NCBI GenBank assembly: GCA_025094145.1
Contig: JALLLS010000094.1
Location: 59,425-123,424, forward strand
Length of the DNA stretch: 64,000 bases
DNA from: Spinellus fusiger
Taxonomy: Eukaryota > Mucoromycota > Mucoromycetes > Mucorales > Phycomycetaceae
Direction of reading: 5' to 3'
The position numbers were made by a program, and so were the translations under genes. This document shows, in pieces, positions 34,986-46,800 of the stretch. Numbering within the stretch: the stretch's first letter is position 1; each line of letters opens with the position of its first letter. The notes beneath the pieces were generated by a model. That model ran no database searches. It was not told the origin of the DNA and worked only from the letters and a program-made list of their open reading frames with translations.

Positions 34986-37661
34986 TAGAGGCTCGATCAT
35001 GGCTTTCTTGGCACAAGTCGTTAAACATTGAAGAGTTACAGAAAAGATTTGAACTCCCCCACCCCAAAACTACTTAATCAACAAATAATTATCAGTGCTA
35101 TTATAGTATAATGTTATATATAGCATTTTCGGAAATAGATTGCACAAGCACAGAAGTTCTCTACACACATATAAAAAAAACCAGATTACATGGATAATTT
35201 TTTTTTCAAATGGCACATTGATTGAACTTGTCTTTGCACACATAAAGTAAAGATGACATTACCTCTGAGTCTCTTATTACACAACTACACACCAGGAGAT
35301 TATTCTGGCCTTTAAGCGGTGATATCTCCTTCCTTTTACAACACATATAGTAATTCCCTTTTATGGGAGGCTATTTAAAATCAAAGGTTTGCAGGCATCC
35401 AAATATTTATTTCTTTTTGTAGAATACCTCAGTATCAAATTGTATTATCAGTAAAATATATTGTTTATGAATGATATTGTTTTTTATAATATTATAGCTA
35501 ATAATATATTATTAATATAGCTACTGACTAAGTAAAATCCCTCATAGCAATAGAATATATACCTTAAAGGCCTTGTGCTTTATTCTTGGGAGATAGACAA
35601 CTATGCTCAGGAGTATACTCTAGACACCATTGACAGTATTGAAAAAAGAAGACCACCTGTGACTGACTGTAGAAGAGTCTTGACTTAATAACATGAGAGT
35701 GTATTAGTAATGATTTAATCAAGAGAGATCGTATGCTTACCTTGTACTTAATACTTATCATAAGAATAATAAGCCATATGTCATTTATTAGAAGAAGAGT
35801 CAGTACTATGTCTTGTGGGTTGTAATGAGCTCAAGCCCAGATGAAGACATGATTTACCTCGTTTACCTCCAGAAAAGCCTTTGGTGGTATCTACAACTTC
35901 TTTCTATTATTTTTCTTTTTTAATAATAGCACAATACCTTGCTAATTTATGCTTATCTTGACGAGTATTTGAGTGTTAAGTTGTAGGTGCAGTATGGGAA
36001 ATAACAAAAAAAGATTATCATAATAAATAAATAATGTCTTTTTATTTTAGTGACACACATTTTAGCCTCCATTAATAAAATCCATGTCAAATAACTCACA
36101 CTCTTTTTGCCCTGGGCCTAAAGGACAGTATTAAAAACAATAACTAGTACTATCGTTGAGAGCACTTACAATGAGGTTGTTGATAAAGTGATTATGGATA
36201 TTTAATCAATCAATGGCTATACTGTTCTTAATATAATTAAATTTGCTTCTCTCTTTTGGACAATAACCACTGGTGTTAATTCAGTATGTGTCTTATAATA
36301 AAAACACTACAGACACTGTTATACTGCAGATACTGTCAGATTAAAGATAATACATTACTCAATTTCTGAACACTTTACACTTTTCAGAGAAAATATCATA
36401 CAGTCTCGTAAGCTCAGACTACACAATTATACAATCTTTTACAATCTTTTACAATAGCTATTTATTTTAGGGTTGATTAGTAACTACTATCAGTCTTTGG
36501 CATCAATGGCAGTCTACTATGTCTGCCTCATGCTGGCAATAAGGTCATTAATATATTCCTTAGGGATTGCTTTCTACACCAAAGTAATATCAGTCTTCAT
36601 CTCTCAATAGACGACATGTGTACTGCTTTTCATATCTTTTATATCTATCTCTTAACTTAAGCCTAATGGTTCATTTTTGTGGTTAATAAGGGTATGAGTG
36701 GTTGTATATCAGAAATTAGTAGGATAAAACAGTGTAATAATAAGCAATGTCAATAATGTATATACGTCTATTCACTGAAATATGACTAGAGCTTAAAGTA
36801 TATATTTATTCTTTAACTTGGCTCAATGTATAATACTACAGACATACATTCTAACGTATCATTTCATAATATACAGACACATGATGAGTGATATGATTCT
36901 TGGTTGTGATCGAACTTACTTGTTAAATATGCTGTACTATGCCGATTTGTATTACTATTCTTTATGCATATGTCATGGTAGATCAATCATTTTCTACTTT
37001 TACATAAGATCACACTGTAGTCTTTGAGTGGATAATTTAAAATAATAGCTTCAGAAAAAGACAAGTAATAAACTCCACATAAAAATATCCTTGGAGTCAA
37101 TAAATATACCATTAAAATAAAACCCCAAAAAAAAAGAGAGAAAGAAGAATAGATACAATTATGAAATATCTATATTGTAAATAAAGGTTACGAATAAGGA
37201 AATGTTCCAACTATAGATACATGTATCATATTGACAGTTCTATTACATTATTCGTGTATTTATACTAAGATAATAACTTCACGATAACAAAAAATAAAGA
37301 AACAAACAATAATCAGTACACAGAATACTATCGTAGTCTCTAATCAGTCAAGGTAGTCTATGTCTATGTATGTGTCTATTTATTCATTTGTATTAAGATA
37401 GTTACTACAAAGGATATCAACGAGACTATTCAATGAATAGATACAAATAGTAATCTGCGATAATAGTAATAAGGATGTATAATAAAATATGCACAAATAT
37501 CAGTCATTCAACAGCATGAATAAACACTTAAATGGCTATATAAAAGACAGAATAGTATCACTGTAACATACATGCAGAGATAAGTATATAAAGGTAACCT
37601 ACAAACTCGCTTTCTCTTTTTGTTATTCATACTACTCTTTAACTGACACTATCTTACTACT
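34986..37661. other. AT-rich stretch with no gene
   Basis: No exon supported on either strand. It includes the inverted right-end fragment at 35288-35395, listed separately. The rest is about 70% A+T by eye with only short frames. The last 50 bp hold a TATATAAA-type box (37577-37592) and a CT-rich leader before the secreted-protein gene. Confidence 0.5.
35288..35395 (-). repeat. Inverted fragment of the element's right end
   Basis: Starting after a TA (35286-35287), CACACCAGGAGATTATTCTG and the next 40 bp match the reverse complement of the right end of element A, 300 bp away. The match resumes at AAATCAAAGGTTTG (35375-35390) after a diverged middle. With the right end of element A (from about 34862) it forms a foldback of some 530 bp with arms of about 110-125 bp. 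No matching left end was found nearby. Confidence 0.85.
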
Positions 37662-38291
37662 ATGTTGAAATATGTTTTGATCCCCATCTTTGCCTTGGCC
37701 TCTCTTACCTTTGTTTCTGCTGAGAATAATATCAATGATATCATCAGATTGTAAGTCATTTATTATTAATAGTATTCATCTGTATGTCTTTTTACTGGCT
37801 TGTACTAATAAAAAAAATCAGTGTAAAGCCCCACAATGAAGATGTATGGAGATATAGACGGAGTTACACTGTTGAATGGTATACCCTCATCACACACTCA
37901 GTTTGTATTGAGTTAACATGTGTATTGTTGTCTAGGAAAAAAAAAGATCATGGAAACAGACTTCCCAAGAATGCCACGCAAGTATTGAAAAAGCCATAGT
38001 CGATGTTTATTCATGTTTCTATATTTAGTATCAATCTGACATAGAATAGACATAATACTCCAATATCATCAAGTAAGCAGATTGAAGAGTGTAAATAATA
38101 GATACAAATAATGTTATACTCTTTTAGAATTCTATAGCGAAATAATTCTTATCAACCAAGGCTCCATTGAAGTTGCTCCTCCTAATCCTTTTATTTATTT
38201 TGAAATACTTGTTATTTCAATAAGTGTCAATAACCATACTGGTGCGTACAAGATTATTTCTGCAACAGTTACTGTACATCAGGTAAAATAA
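37662..38291 (+). CDS. Small secreted protein, possibly Kre9/Knh1-like
   Basis: Proposed exons: 37662-37750, 37822-37878, 37936-37977 and 38138-38291, about 113 aa. A clear signal peptide (MLKYVLIPIFALASLTFVSA) is followed by VKPHNEDVWRYRRSYTVEW, which resembles the P...W..G..Y.V.W start of Ser/Thr-rich Kre9/Knh1 cell-wall domains, then EIILINQGS and HTGAYKIISATVTVHQ, a beta-strand-rich pattern like that family. Intron 2 (57 nt) is in frame, so a longer form is possible. Intron 3 works only with a GC donor (GCAAGT, 37978) and TATAG acceptor. The stop comes five codons after the last conserved strand and only about 70 bp before the dispersed repeat, so the 3' end may have been trimmed. Family assignment is tentative. 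Confidence 0.55.
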
Positions 38292-38359
38292 GATTAAGGA
38301 ATCCCGAGAATAGAAACCTGTGATTGGCTGACACAGAGAGAGAAATAGAGATAGGAGTT

Positions 38360-39808
38360 GTGAAGACTATTTACCATCATTGGAAGGATCACTCTCTTGA
38401 AAATCAGAACTCATTTATTACCAAACTATGAAGGAAACTCTATCGGATATCAAGGGATGTTGATAGTTCATAGTATTTCGATAGCATATCCTTGAAGCTA
38501 AAAGCCATTAGATAGAAAGAAAGAAAGAAAGAAAAAAAAGTATAAAACACATAACAATTCTATTCAATGAACAATAGAGTTTAACTACACGTTTTACTGT
38601 TCTGCATACCTTTGGCCTAGAAAGCACAAAGACGACAAATTACTGAAATATCACTTTTTAAGAAAGGTGAATACGCTCATTTTGTTGGCTAATGAATAAT
38701 GCACAAGAAGTCATCCGTTGTTAGTTTTTAAAAACAACAATCACAGAACCAATGGTCTAGAATGAAGCATCTATGATAAGCTGTGGTGTATTTGATACAA
38801 TGAATAGATCTTTTAGAGATAGTATAAGAGTACAACAGCCTGTATTAGTATGTGTGACTTTTGGTGGTTATTTCTTTGAAGCTCTTCTATCTGTAATAAT
38901 CATTAGAATAAAAGAACAACACACAAGTTGAATAAAAAAGAGCAGAGTGGATTGTACATTAACTAATCAAATTATTTTTAGACCTAAGAAGCCATTGTTG
39001 ACACTATCACATCAATGGGTGATAAATATTAAATAGTATTATTCAATGTTATTAAGGGCTATCTATCTTCTCTGAACTAAGAATGCTATACAGTCCACAA
39101 GATACGAATAAAATAAAGTAAATAAAATATGCTTATAGAATCAACCTAGGGTTTTTACATTCATTTGATTTTTATAGGAGACTGATGAAGAGCCTGTAGC
39201 AAGTTATTCAGGCGTGAATCCTACCAGAAGAATGACAATAAAAGGAAAAGGCATATGGAGGATGTTGAAGGAAGAAGGATTCAAACTCTATCTTATCAAT
39301 GAATTCAAAATATCGAGTCTGTGTCCTGGGTGCAAGTTCTCACCTTTGGAAACATTTAAACATGTCAAGAACTCCAGGCCCTATCAACGAACAAAAATAC
39401 TTCAAGTTAAATGCCATTTCTTCTTAATTTTATATCAAAAAAGAAACTCATCTTTCTCCTTTCAAATAGATATTCAAACCAAAATTGTATAAAAGACAAG
39501 AGATTGAGGCTTTGGAATTGTGATATTGCTGCTATATTAAACTTTAGACATGGTCTAATGTCTCCAAGGGAAAATGGTACCCACCCATAGCACTCTTGTA
39601 GATGTAACAAAGGAAAGTATGACTCCAAAGATACAACTAGAACCAAGAAAAGGTCCAAGCCTTCTGGTTTATCATTCTCCTCCCCAGTTATCGCTGGAGC
39701 CTCGGTTGACTAACTGATGGAAGCCCGTGGTACAGGTAAACACTATCTAAAAAGTGATATAGTGTGTTTCATTGGATTTTGTCATATAAAAGACATTAAA
39801 ATGTTTAT
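38360..39808 (+). repeat. Dispersed 1.44-kb repeat, copy 2 (Fanzor relic)
   Basis: Direct copy of 18418-19859, about 19.94 kb away. It starts at the same base (GTGAAGACTATTTACC) and becomes dissimilar after AAAGACATTA. Small differences include a shortened A/G-rich patch near 39105-39130 and an insertion near 39670. It lies immediately 3' of the small secreted-protein gene. Confidence 0.93.
39214..39690 (+). pseudogene. Fanzor C-terminal relic, copy 2
   Basis: Same 92-codon block as copy 1, identical through the RuvC-II and CPGC region, with the same stop at 39492. In the following block the RuvC-III motif reads RLWNCDIAAILNFR, so the residue before the Asp differs from copy 1 (His to Cys). 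The N-terminal half is absent. Confidence 0.75.
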
Positions 39809-40519
39809 TAAACTCCACAGAATAATGTCAGAGATGTACAACTAATCTGTGGTAAATATTCAATTATGATTTAGACAATAAACAGTCTAAATAAATGCTA
39901 TTTAGTACACTAGACTCTTAATAAGGTAGGATCATATTGATTCCAATATACATACAAATGTTATGTATTTTCTATATAAACACCATTTATTCAATTCAAA
40001 GTGTAGTCTATTCTGCTCTATTAAGGTAAAATATATTTCAGTAGTAGTGGATGAGACTAAATGCAGTCATGAATGCTTTTTATGTTATTATATATATGGA
40101 TAGAGTGTAGAAGAGTAAATTCTTTTACTCTACAATTAGACAATGATAAAGATGAGTTGAACGATTTAAAAATTGATTGGATGATTGTAGATATTATTAT
40201 CTTAGGTACTGTCCATAGTAAAACTAGACATTATAACTTTTTTAGATCGCTTGTTTGTAATGTGGGCTGCCATCAATTATTTAACCAAGGCTCCATCGAT
40301 ACATGGGGTAGAGAAGGAACAAAATAAAAAAAAAAGTTTTGGACTTGTTCTTGGTTCTAGAGTATAGTATGCATGTTGGCATTCATTTTTAGTTTAGAGT
40401 GGATGGATCAAGATATGCTTGGAAGATGCATGCGTATGAGAGACTAATTAATGGTGTTCACTAGATCTTGTAAAAATAAAATAACTATTCAGACTTCCAG
40501 CTAGTATAACAAAGGAGGT
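39809..40519. other. Spacer with one unrecognised 84-codon frame
   Basis: AT-rich. One ATG-initiated frame, 40073-40327 on the plus strand, is moderately hydrophilic (contains LDNDKDELNDLKIDWMIVD) and could be a transposon fragment, but I recognise no family. No other content. Confidence 0.35.
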
Positions 40520-40740
40520 CTATATTGTCATTCTTCTGGTAAGATTGGTACATGAAGAACTTGCTATAGTTTTTAATAATAATAATAATAATAAACAAAT
40601 GCATCCAAGAACTATAGGTTGATTCTTCAAGCATTTTGTATCTATATTTGTTAATTCATTTATAAAGCGAGAAAAAAGAAAGAATTGGAATTTTTCATAT
40701 CCCGGGCTATTTCTATACAAGAAATAACATACAATATTGT
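40520..40740 (-). pseudogene. Antisense Fanzor fragment (RuvC-I region)
   Basis: On the minus strand, PGYEKFQFFLFSRFINELTN followed by IDTKCLKNQPIVLGC resembles the conserved Fanzor block just before and including RuvC-I, where the final Cys sits at the position of the catalytic Asp. A polyleucine stretch from a TTATTA run follows, then TNLTRRMTI, which matches NPTRRMTI of the copies at 19276 and 39214. It therefore belongs to the same Fanzor lineage, supplies the segment just upstream of the block kept in those copies, and is inverted relative to the copy 700 bp to its left. Confidence 0.6.
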
Positions 40741-41640
40741 TCTTTTCTCATAAAGCTACTTTTCTCATAATGTCTGAATCATCCAACACCATGAACATCT
40801 TTTTAAGAACCCCTGAAATGTATAGAAAGGATATCAGAATTGAGATTCATTCAAACATCCTTCACCAGGTGCTGAACCTGAGATCTATTCAGGTCGAGAC
40901 ATCTTATATGTTCAACATGCCTGCTTCAACTGTAGGAGACACAGTAAAGCACTACATGGAAACCAACCAAGTTGAACCCTCGCCCAAGAGTGGCAGAAAG
41001 AGAAAACTGAACGACAAGGCCCTCCAATGGTTGAGAAGAGCAGTAATGAACAACTTCCACTAGATCAAAATAGCCATCAGAACAAGCATAGCCATCAAAG
41101 TATCAAGACAATACTCCAGTGGGTCTGTAAGCGCATTGGTTGGACACATGAGCAGTGGCAAGAGGTTGTCTGGTCCAATGAGTCCAGAGGGGAAATGATG
41201 AGCTATAAAATGCAATCAAAGTCATCAGGCAGTATGGTATGGCCCTTAATCCCGAGAATATCTTGGAAACAGAGAAGTTTGGAAGTGGTGGAGTGATGGT
41301 ATAGGACTGTGTCAGTGGGGAGGGTGTTGGGAGGTGGATCGTAGTAGAGGGCAGGATAAACCTCACCAAGTACATTGATGTCTTGGGAGATTTCTAATTC
41401 CATGAACTCGAACATCTCTTTATCTTTGACTCTGGAGTCAGTTACCACCTACAGATGAACAATGCTAGACCCCATAAGAGCAAGACAACTCAATTAAAGA
41501 GTAGTTAAGGTGTAGTAATGACTCTTTACTGGCCCTTAAACAATCCCGGTTTCAATCTAATTGAGTGTCTGTGGACTTAATTTAATATCATTAGGAAGGA
41601 CAGAAGGGTATATTCCACCAAATAATAGTTAGGAACTGCC
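40737..41640 (+). pseudogene. Tc1/mariner-type transposase relic
   Basis: Fragments occur in the right order but in changing frames. The HTH region reads FNMPASTVGDTVKHYMETN with SPKSGRKRKLNDKALQWLRR; then WTHEQWQEVVWSNESR (the region of the first catalytic Asp, here Asn); then GSGGVMV, a stop in place of Trp, and GRINLTKYIDVLGDF; then NNARPHKSKTT (where the second Asp is expected); and finally a WP..NP.FNLIECLW-like tail near 41540-41570. This is the DDE/DDD transposase pattern of Tc1/mariner elements. Several frameshifts and stops make it non-functional. I did not find its terminal repeats. Confidence 0.8.
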
Positions 41641-42234
41641 CTGATGCTGGAATGGGGCAAGATATCGAAGGCAGTGACAGATATCCTCATTGCCAGAATG
41701 GGGCGGAGATATCATACCTTTATTAATACCAAAGAATAACAGTGGTTAATAAGCAACCTACAAATAATAATCACTCTTATGTATTATCAACACCACCATC
41801 TTTATGTATTGAAAGTTATACGTCTCTAGCCAATGAATTCATAAAGTGATAGCACCATTAAGATAAAGTAGGAGTCTGAAAAGACTGTCTGAATTCAAAA
41901 TGGCCTAAATTTTTTTACTGTTGACATCAGACAGTCACAAACATTGGTCTATAAATATAATTCATGCAATCTACCTATTGTCTGCACGTTGATAGTCTAA
42001 TACACCATGACAAACACACCTTCTGCTCACTGATCCTCAAAATCTCTCCCACAAACCACCAAAAAGCACTCTTCGATCAATTCTATTACAAGACCCTCCT
42101 CTCTTCAATGTCCCAAAAGACACTCTTCTCTGCTGTCACCTACAAGACACCACCACCAACAGTCTCCTGCAAGACCCTCTTCCTTGCACTCTGGTTCCCA
42201 GTCTCCTGAAAGACAGTCAGGTTCGCATCTTTAC
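41641..42234. other. Spacer and CDC16 upstream region
   Basis: AT-rich to about 42000, then pyrimidine-rich CTCTTC sequence with higher GC. From 42034 to 42234 the frame of CDC16 is open without stop and reads as Ser/Pro/His-rich sequence. An ATG at 42007 lies in this frame but meets TGA at 42031-42033. Confidence 0.5.
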
Positions 42235-45200
42235 ATGTCCCACAGTCTCTTGTCCACACTGAGACAAGATCCATCTGAGTCTCCACTACGCGACTACCTC
42301 TCTTCCCAGGCCAACATCCAGGACCACTCACCTGTAAAGGAAAACTGTATCTCCCAGCACTCCTTTGACTCTTCACCAAAACGCCCTCTTGAAAGCGGCA
42401 GTGAACTGTGTCAAAATGAGTCCTCAGCAGAGTACACCCCAAGAGAGCCCTCTCTCATTAACAAGCATGAAGCCAGCCTGCTCTTGAGCCCAGTTGCTCC
42501 CACAAAAAAGTCAGATAATGAGGCCATCCAATGCGATGCTAAACCTCAAGAAAAAACAAAACGACCTCTGGCCAGTGTCTTCCAAAAGGACATAAAGAGC
42601 CAACTAAGAGAACTTTACCTGGGGGCGATGGATAGCCATTCAACTTACAATGCTATCTACTTTGCTGAGAAGATTGCCGACATGTCAGGTAAGAAAGATA
42701 CTCTACTCAATACAAAAGGGAGTAAGAGTGAGAAAGAATGTGGATATTAAACAAGAAATATTCTCTTTTTTTTATATGTGCACTGTAGATAGAACCAACA
42801 GCGACTATCTCGACTTGATTGGACTATACATGCAGACAGGCCAACACAAAAGAGCCTTGCATTTGTTGAAGAGAGACAATCTTGTGAAGGATGAAGTCCG
42901 TGGCCAGTACTTTGCGGCTGTGTGTGCGGTAAGCAACTACAGAAAACACTGTATAAAGACATGCATGTGTATGTGTGTATATGTGTACTTATGTATGTAT
43001 CTATTTCTTATAGAACACACTGGGACGTTACAGTGAAACATTTGACTACACTGGCGCCCATACATTATTTAATACAACAAGCAAGTACCAGTTCTTATTA
43101 ATAACTAAGCAACTAACCAAGTAACTAACTATGTTCATTTGTTTATTTGTATGGGAAAATAGAGTGGACTCCCTCAAGCACCATCAAGGTACAGTAGAAA
43201 ACACACTATAGATAGTAATCCTCTGTTCACTTCCTATGTTAATGTACTAATGTATTTGTGTTGATTCATTGTTAGACTGAGTCTTTGATCAATTTGGAAA
43301 GAGGAAGGGCCTATCTGAAGTTGGATCAACCAGAGCTAGCCTCGGCTCAGTTCAGCAATGCACTGATGATAGATGCACGGTGTTGTGAGGTAAAGTACTT
43401 TATTTTATATTTTATATCAAGAACTATGTAATAACGAAGAGATGTCTAGGCATTGGACCTCTTAGTAGATAAAAACTACTATCAGAAGAAGTTGGTAAGA
43501 GTCATGACACTTCAATGTGCTTGTTCTTTGGAATGAGAATAAGAAAGGATAATAACCCATGGCTATTAGAATGGGCCTTTGTGACCGGACTTAACTATCA
43601 AGAACACTGTGGATCCAACGATGAAGTGATCCGATCTCTGTATTCGATGAAGATCAGACAGGTAAGTGATCTTATTTCGCATTCCGTGGACTCATAGAAC
43701 TCTGTAGTATGCCCATCTGAGAGATGTAGATGGAGCCGAAAATGTGGTAAGAACTCACCTTGGACTAAAGGACTGCACAGACATACTGTTGAGCAAGGCA
43801 GAGGTTTACTTCAGCAATGGCCACTATCAAGAGGCTCTGCAGGTGTGCCTGAGGTAAGGACATTCACCACCCATTGTCATTGGAGAACAGACAACTCAAG
43901 CCTAGAATTCTATTCTATAGAGTACGCCAGAAGGATCCATACTATGTTCGGATCATCCCAACCCTGGCCTTGTGCTATTATGAGCTGAAGATGAAGGTTG
44001 AACTCTACGATCTTATTAATGATCTTATGGATCTATTATCTAATAAGTTCCAAACAATGTATGCAGTAGGCCTGTATCACATTATGATTGAGGAGTATGC
44101 CTCTGCAAAAAAATACTTCATGTAAGTAAAAAACTCAATACTTTTATATATATCTATCTTTCATTCATCCTAACTGAATGTGTTTTTTGATACTAGGGAT
44201 GTTTTGGATGATAATCCATGCATGGAGTACGCTTTGATGGGGTTAGGTGATGCATGTGTCTTCATGGGTGACCATGAAGCAGGCATCAAGGCCTATGAGG
44301 AATGCAATACGATGGTGTTGAGGTAATGTGTGCTAGTGGCTTCGACACTTACTGACGAGTTATTCTTTTTTTTTGAAAAAAAAACAGTTCGCATCGTCCC
44401 TACTTGGCCCTCGCAAAGCATTGTTTAACTATTGGTTATTTGGATATGGCCATTAAAAACCTATCCAAAAGCAAGACAATATGCAATAATGACCCCCATG
44501 TCTACCTTGAGATGGGTATTTACTATTTGAAAAAGAAAGAGTAAGTGGGACTGGACACGTTGAAAATACACAGTTGATTCATTATGACATTAGTTACCGA
44601 GCTGCCCTAGACGGGTTGAGCATGGCAGCTGCGGCCACAGATGAGAGGCACGAGAACCTGCGTGATTTCTGGCAGTCTCTTTGGTGCAGTTTTGGAGTAT
44701 GCTATCGTCATCTAGAGTAAGTATATCTTTCTATTTATTTATTTTTGTTGGTTGCTCATTTGCATGGCTGCTGTGTAGAGAATACGACCGTGCTTTCAGT
44801 TGTTTCGAGTTGGCACAAACATACAACGAGCATATCAATGATATCTGCATATCAAAAGGGGAGATATGCTATCTTCAAGGCCAATATAAAAAAGCAATCC
44901 GCTATTTTGAAGAGGTATGTAATGAATAGCACTCAATATAGAGTATAGGCAAGAGAGAATTTACACACTCTTTTTTCTTTCTTGTTTAGGCCAAGCATGT
45001 ATGCAATGATAAGGGCCTTGCTGAAGCATATTTAATGAAGTCATTGACAGCACAAGCAAAGCTTGCGTCAAGAGAAAAGAAGACGCCACTGCATTCTAGG
45101 GATGCAGTGAATAAGAAGGTAACTGGTGAGCTGTGTGCTGAGGTCTTGCCTCAACACGAAAAGATACAGCTTTTCTTTGAGAGTGAGTTGGCTGCAGCCA

Positions 45201-45295
45201 AAGAACGTGTGGAAGATTTTCTTTTGGTCGAAAGAAAACAAAAAAAGAAGTGCAGAGAAAAAAGAGGTGATGACCAGGAAGAAGAGGCCTTGTAA
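42235..45295 (+). CDS. CDC16: Anaphase-promoting complex TPR subunit Cdc16/Apc6
   Basis: Fourteen exons, about 716 aa: 42235-42688, 42789-42928, 43014-43080, 43163-43188, 43276-43389, 43450-43494, 43548-43661, 43708-43853, 43921-44121, 44197-44322, 44388-44540, 44594-44716, 44779-44914 and 44990-45295. Cdc16 is a scaffold of the APC/C ubiquitin ligase that drives mitotic exit. A disordered Ser/Pro-rich N-terminus precedes repeated TPR helices: YLDLIGLYMQTGQHKRALHL, ERGRAYLKLDQPELASAQF, KAEVYFSNGHYQEALQVCL, LGDACVFMGDHEAGIKAYEE, LAKHCLTIGYLDMAIKNL and EYDRAFSCFELAQTYNEHIN, ending in a basic coiled tail. The order and SWFAVGCYY-like region (here MYAVGLYHIM) fit Cdc16. Exon 4 is only 26 nt, and exon 3 needs a GC donor (GCAAGT at 43081). 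The start is the first in-frame ATG after an upstream TGA. Confidence 0.9.
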
Positions 45296-46800
45296 TCTGT
45301 CTGTGTCCGTATCTGTCTGTCTGTATCTGCGTCTGTCTGTATCTGTGTTTGTGTATGTCTACCCATGTCTAATTATGTTTATCTACATCTATTTGTATCC
45401 ATCTATGCCCACCTATGCCCACCTTTATCCATCTATGCCCACTTATGCCCGCCTGTATCTGTCTGTATATGCCTAACTATGCCTAATTATATCTAACTAT
45501 GCCCACCTATGTCTTTATATATCTGCCCGTGTCTACTTGTGTCTACTTGTGTCTGCCTGTGTCTACTTGTGTCTGCCTGTGTCTACTTGTGTCTGCCTGT
45601 GTGAGATTGTTCGGACAAGTAAAACAACGAGACTGAACAAAGGTTCCTTATTTATACTTTTATGGGTGCTTATCCTTCACTGGCTTCTACATTATGGTTG
45701 GTTCATTGGATAAGCACTCCATTATAGAACTATCAGTTATTATGAGTCTTTACTCAATTGACTCTGATAGGTCATTATTGTCCTGTTAGGATATATAGAT
45801 GAAAGCAGCTCTGATGAAGTGTCTAATAGTACACTGAGCAAAGAAGTTTGATTTGTAGTTACGACTGGTCAGTGAGATGATACAGAGATGTACTATGGTA
45901 CTTGTGTACACTCAAGCTTTCATAGAGTATTCTGTATGTCACAGCACACTACTCATTATTGACCAATTCATGGAGAATCTTTGGATTGAAGTCGGAACAC
46001 GACAAAACCTTTAATTATGTTACAAAATCCAAAAGGTGTCCAGAGATAGTGTTTTAAATATGAAGGCTTCCCCTCCACTGAAACATACATAGGACAAGGG
46101 AGAGGAGTCTGTCTCTGGATTTACTGAGATGTTATTATCGTATAACTTAGATCTTTATAGCTTAGAAAAATATGTATACAAGTAGCCTCAAAATTCATAC
46201 TATGTAACTTTGAGAAATGTATCCTTTAAATTCAAACAAAACATAACTATTGTTTTTTTAGGTTTTTCAACAATAGTTATGTACATTCTCATGCAATAAA
46301 TGAATAGACAATTTTTTTTTTGAAAAATAAAGGCACATTTATCAGTCAAAGATGTTCATAATAAAAGGTTCATGGAATAACACAGGATTTGGAATAGTTA
46401 TTGTTTAGATAATTGTCTACATTCTTATTATAAAAACATTGCTTAGTACTTTGTAGCAAAGCCTTTGTTTTTATACAATAGTATACCCTTACCCATTGTG
46501 CTCTTGACTAAGAGTTAGTTGATTTCCATTGATTGAAGTCATTTATTGAATAAGTTATAAAAGAAAAGAAAAAGACTATTATTATATTATTTATTATTCA
46601 ATAATAATAAATGATTCACTGTCTACTCATTTATTGTATGGGACTGCATATGTATCACATTTATAATTCAAGCCATTAAAAGTTCAATCCCTTGAATTAT
46701 GAATTTACTTTACTTTTTCTTTTCATTGGATTATTATGGATATATTATATTGGACAACGATATAGTATGCCTGTATTGGTGTGAATATTACACAGATATC
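45296..46800. other. Convergent intergenic region with TCTG and 20-nt repeats
   Basis: 45296-45605 is a degenerate tandem array: TCTGTCTGTATC units, then ATGCCCACCT units, then TGTGTCTACTTGTGTCTGCC units. The rest is AT-rich with a GGTTTTTCAA/AACAATAGTTATG inverted motif near 46230-46290. It separates the 3' ends of CDC16 and the SYG1-like gene. No gene supported. Confidence 0.6.
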
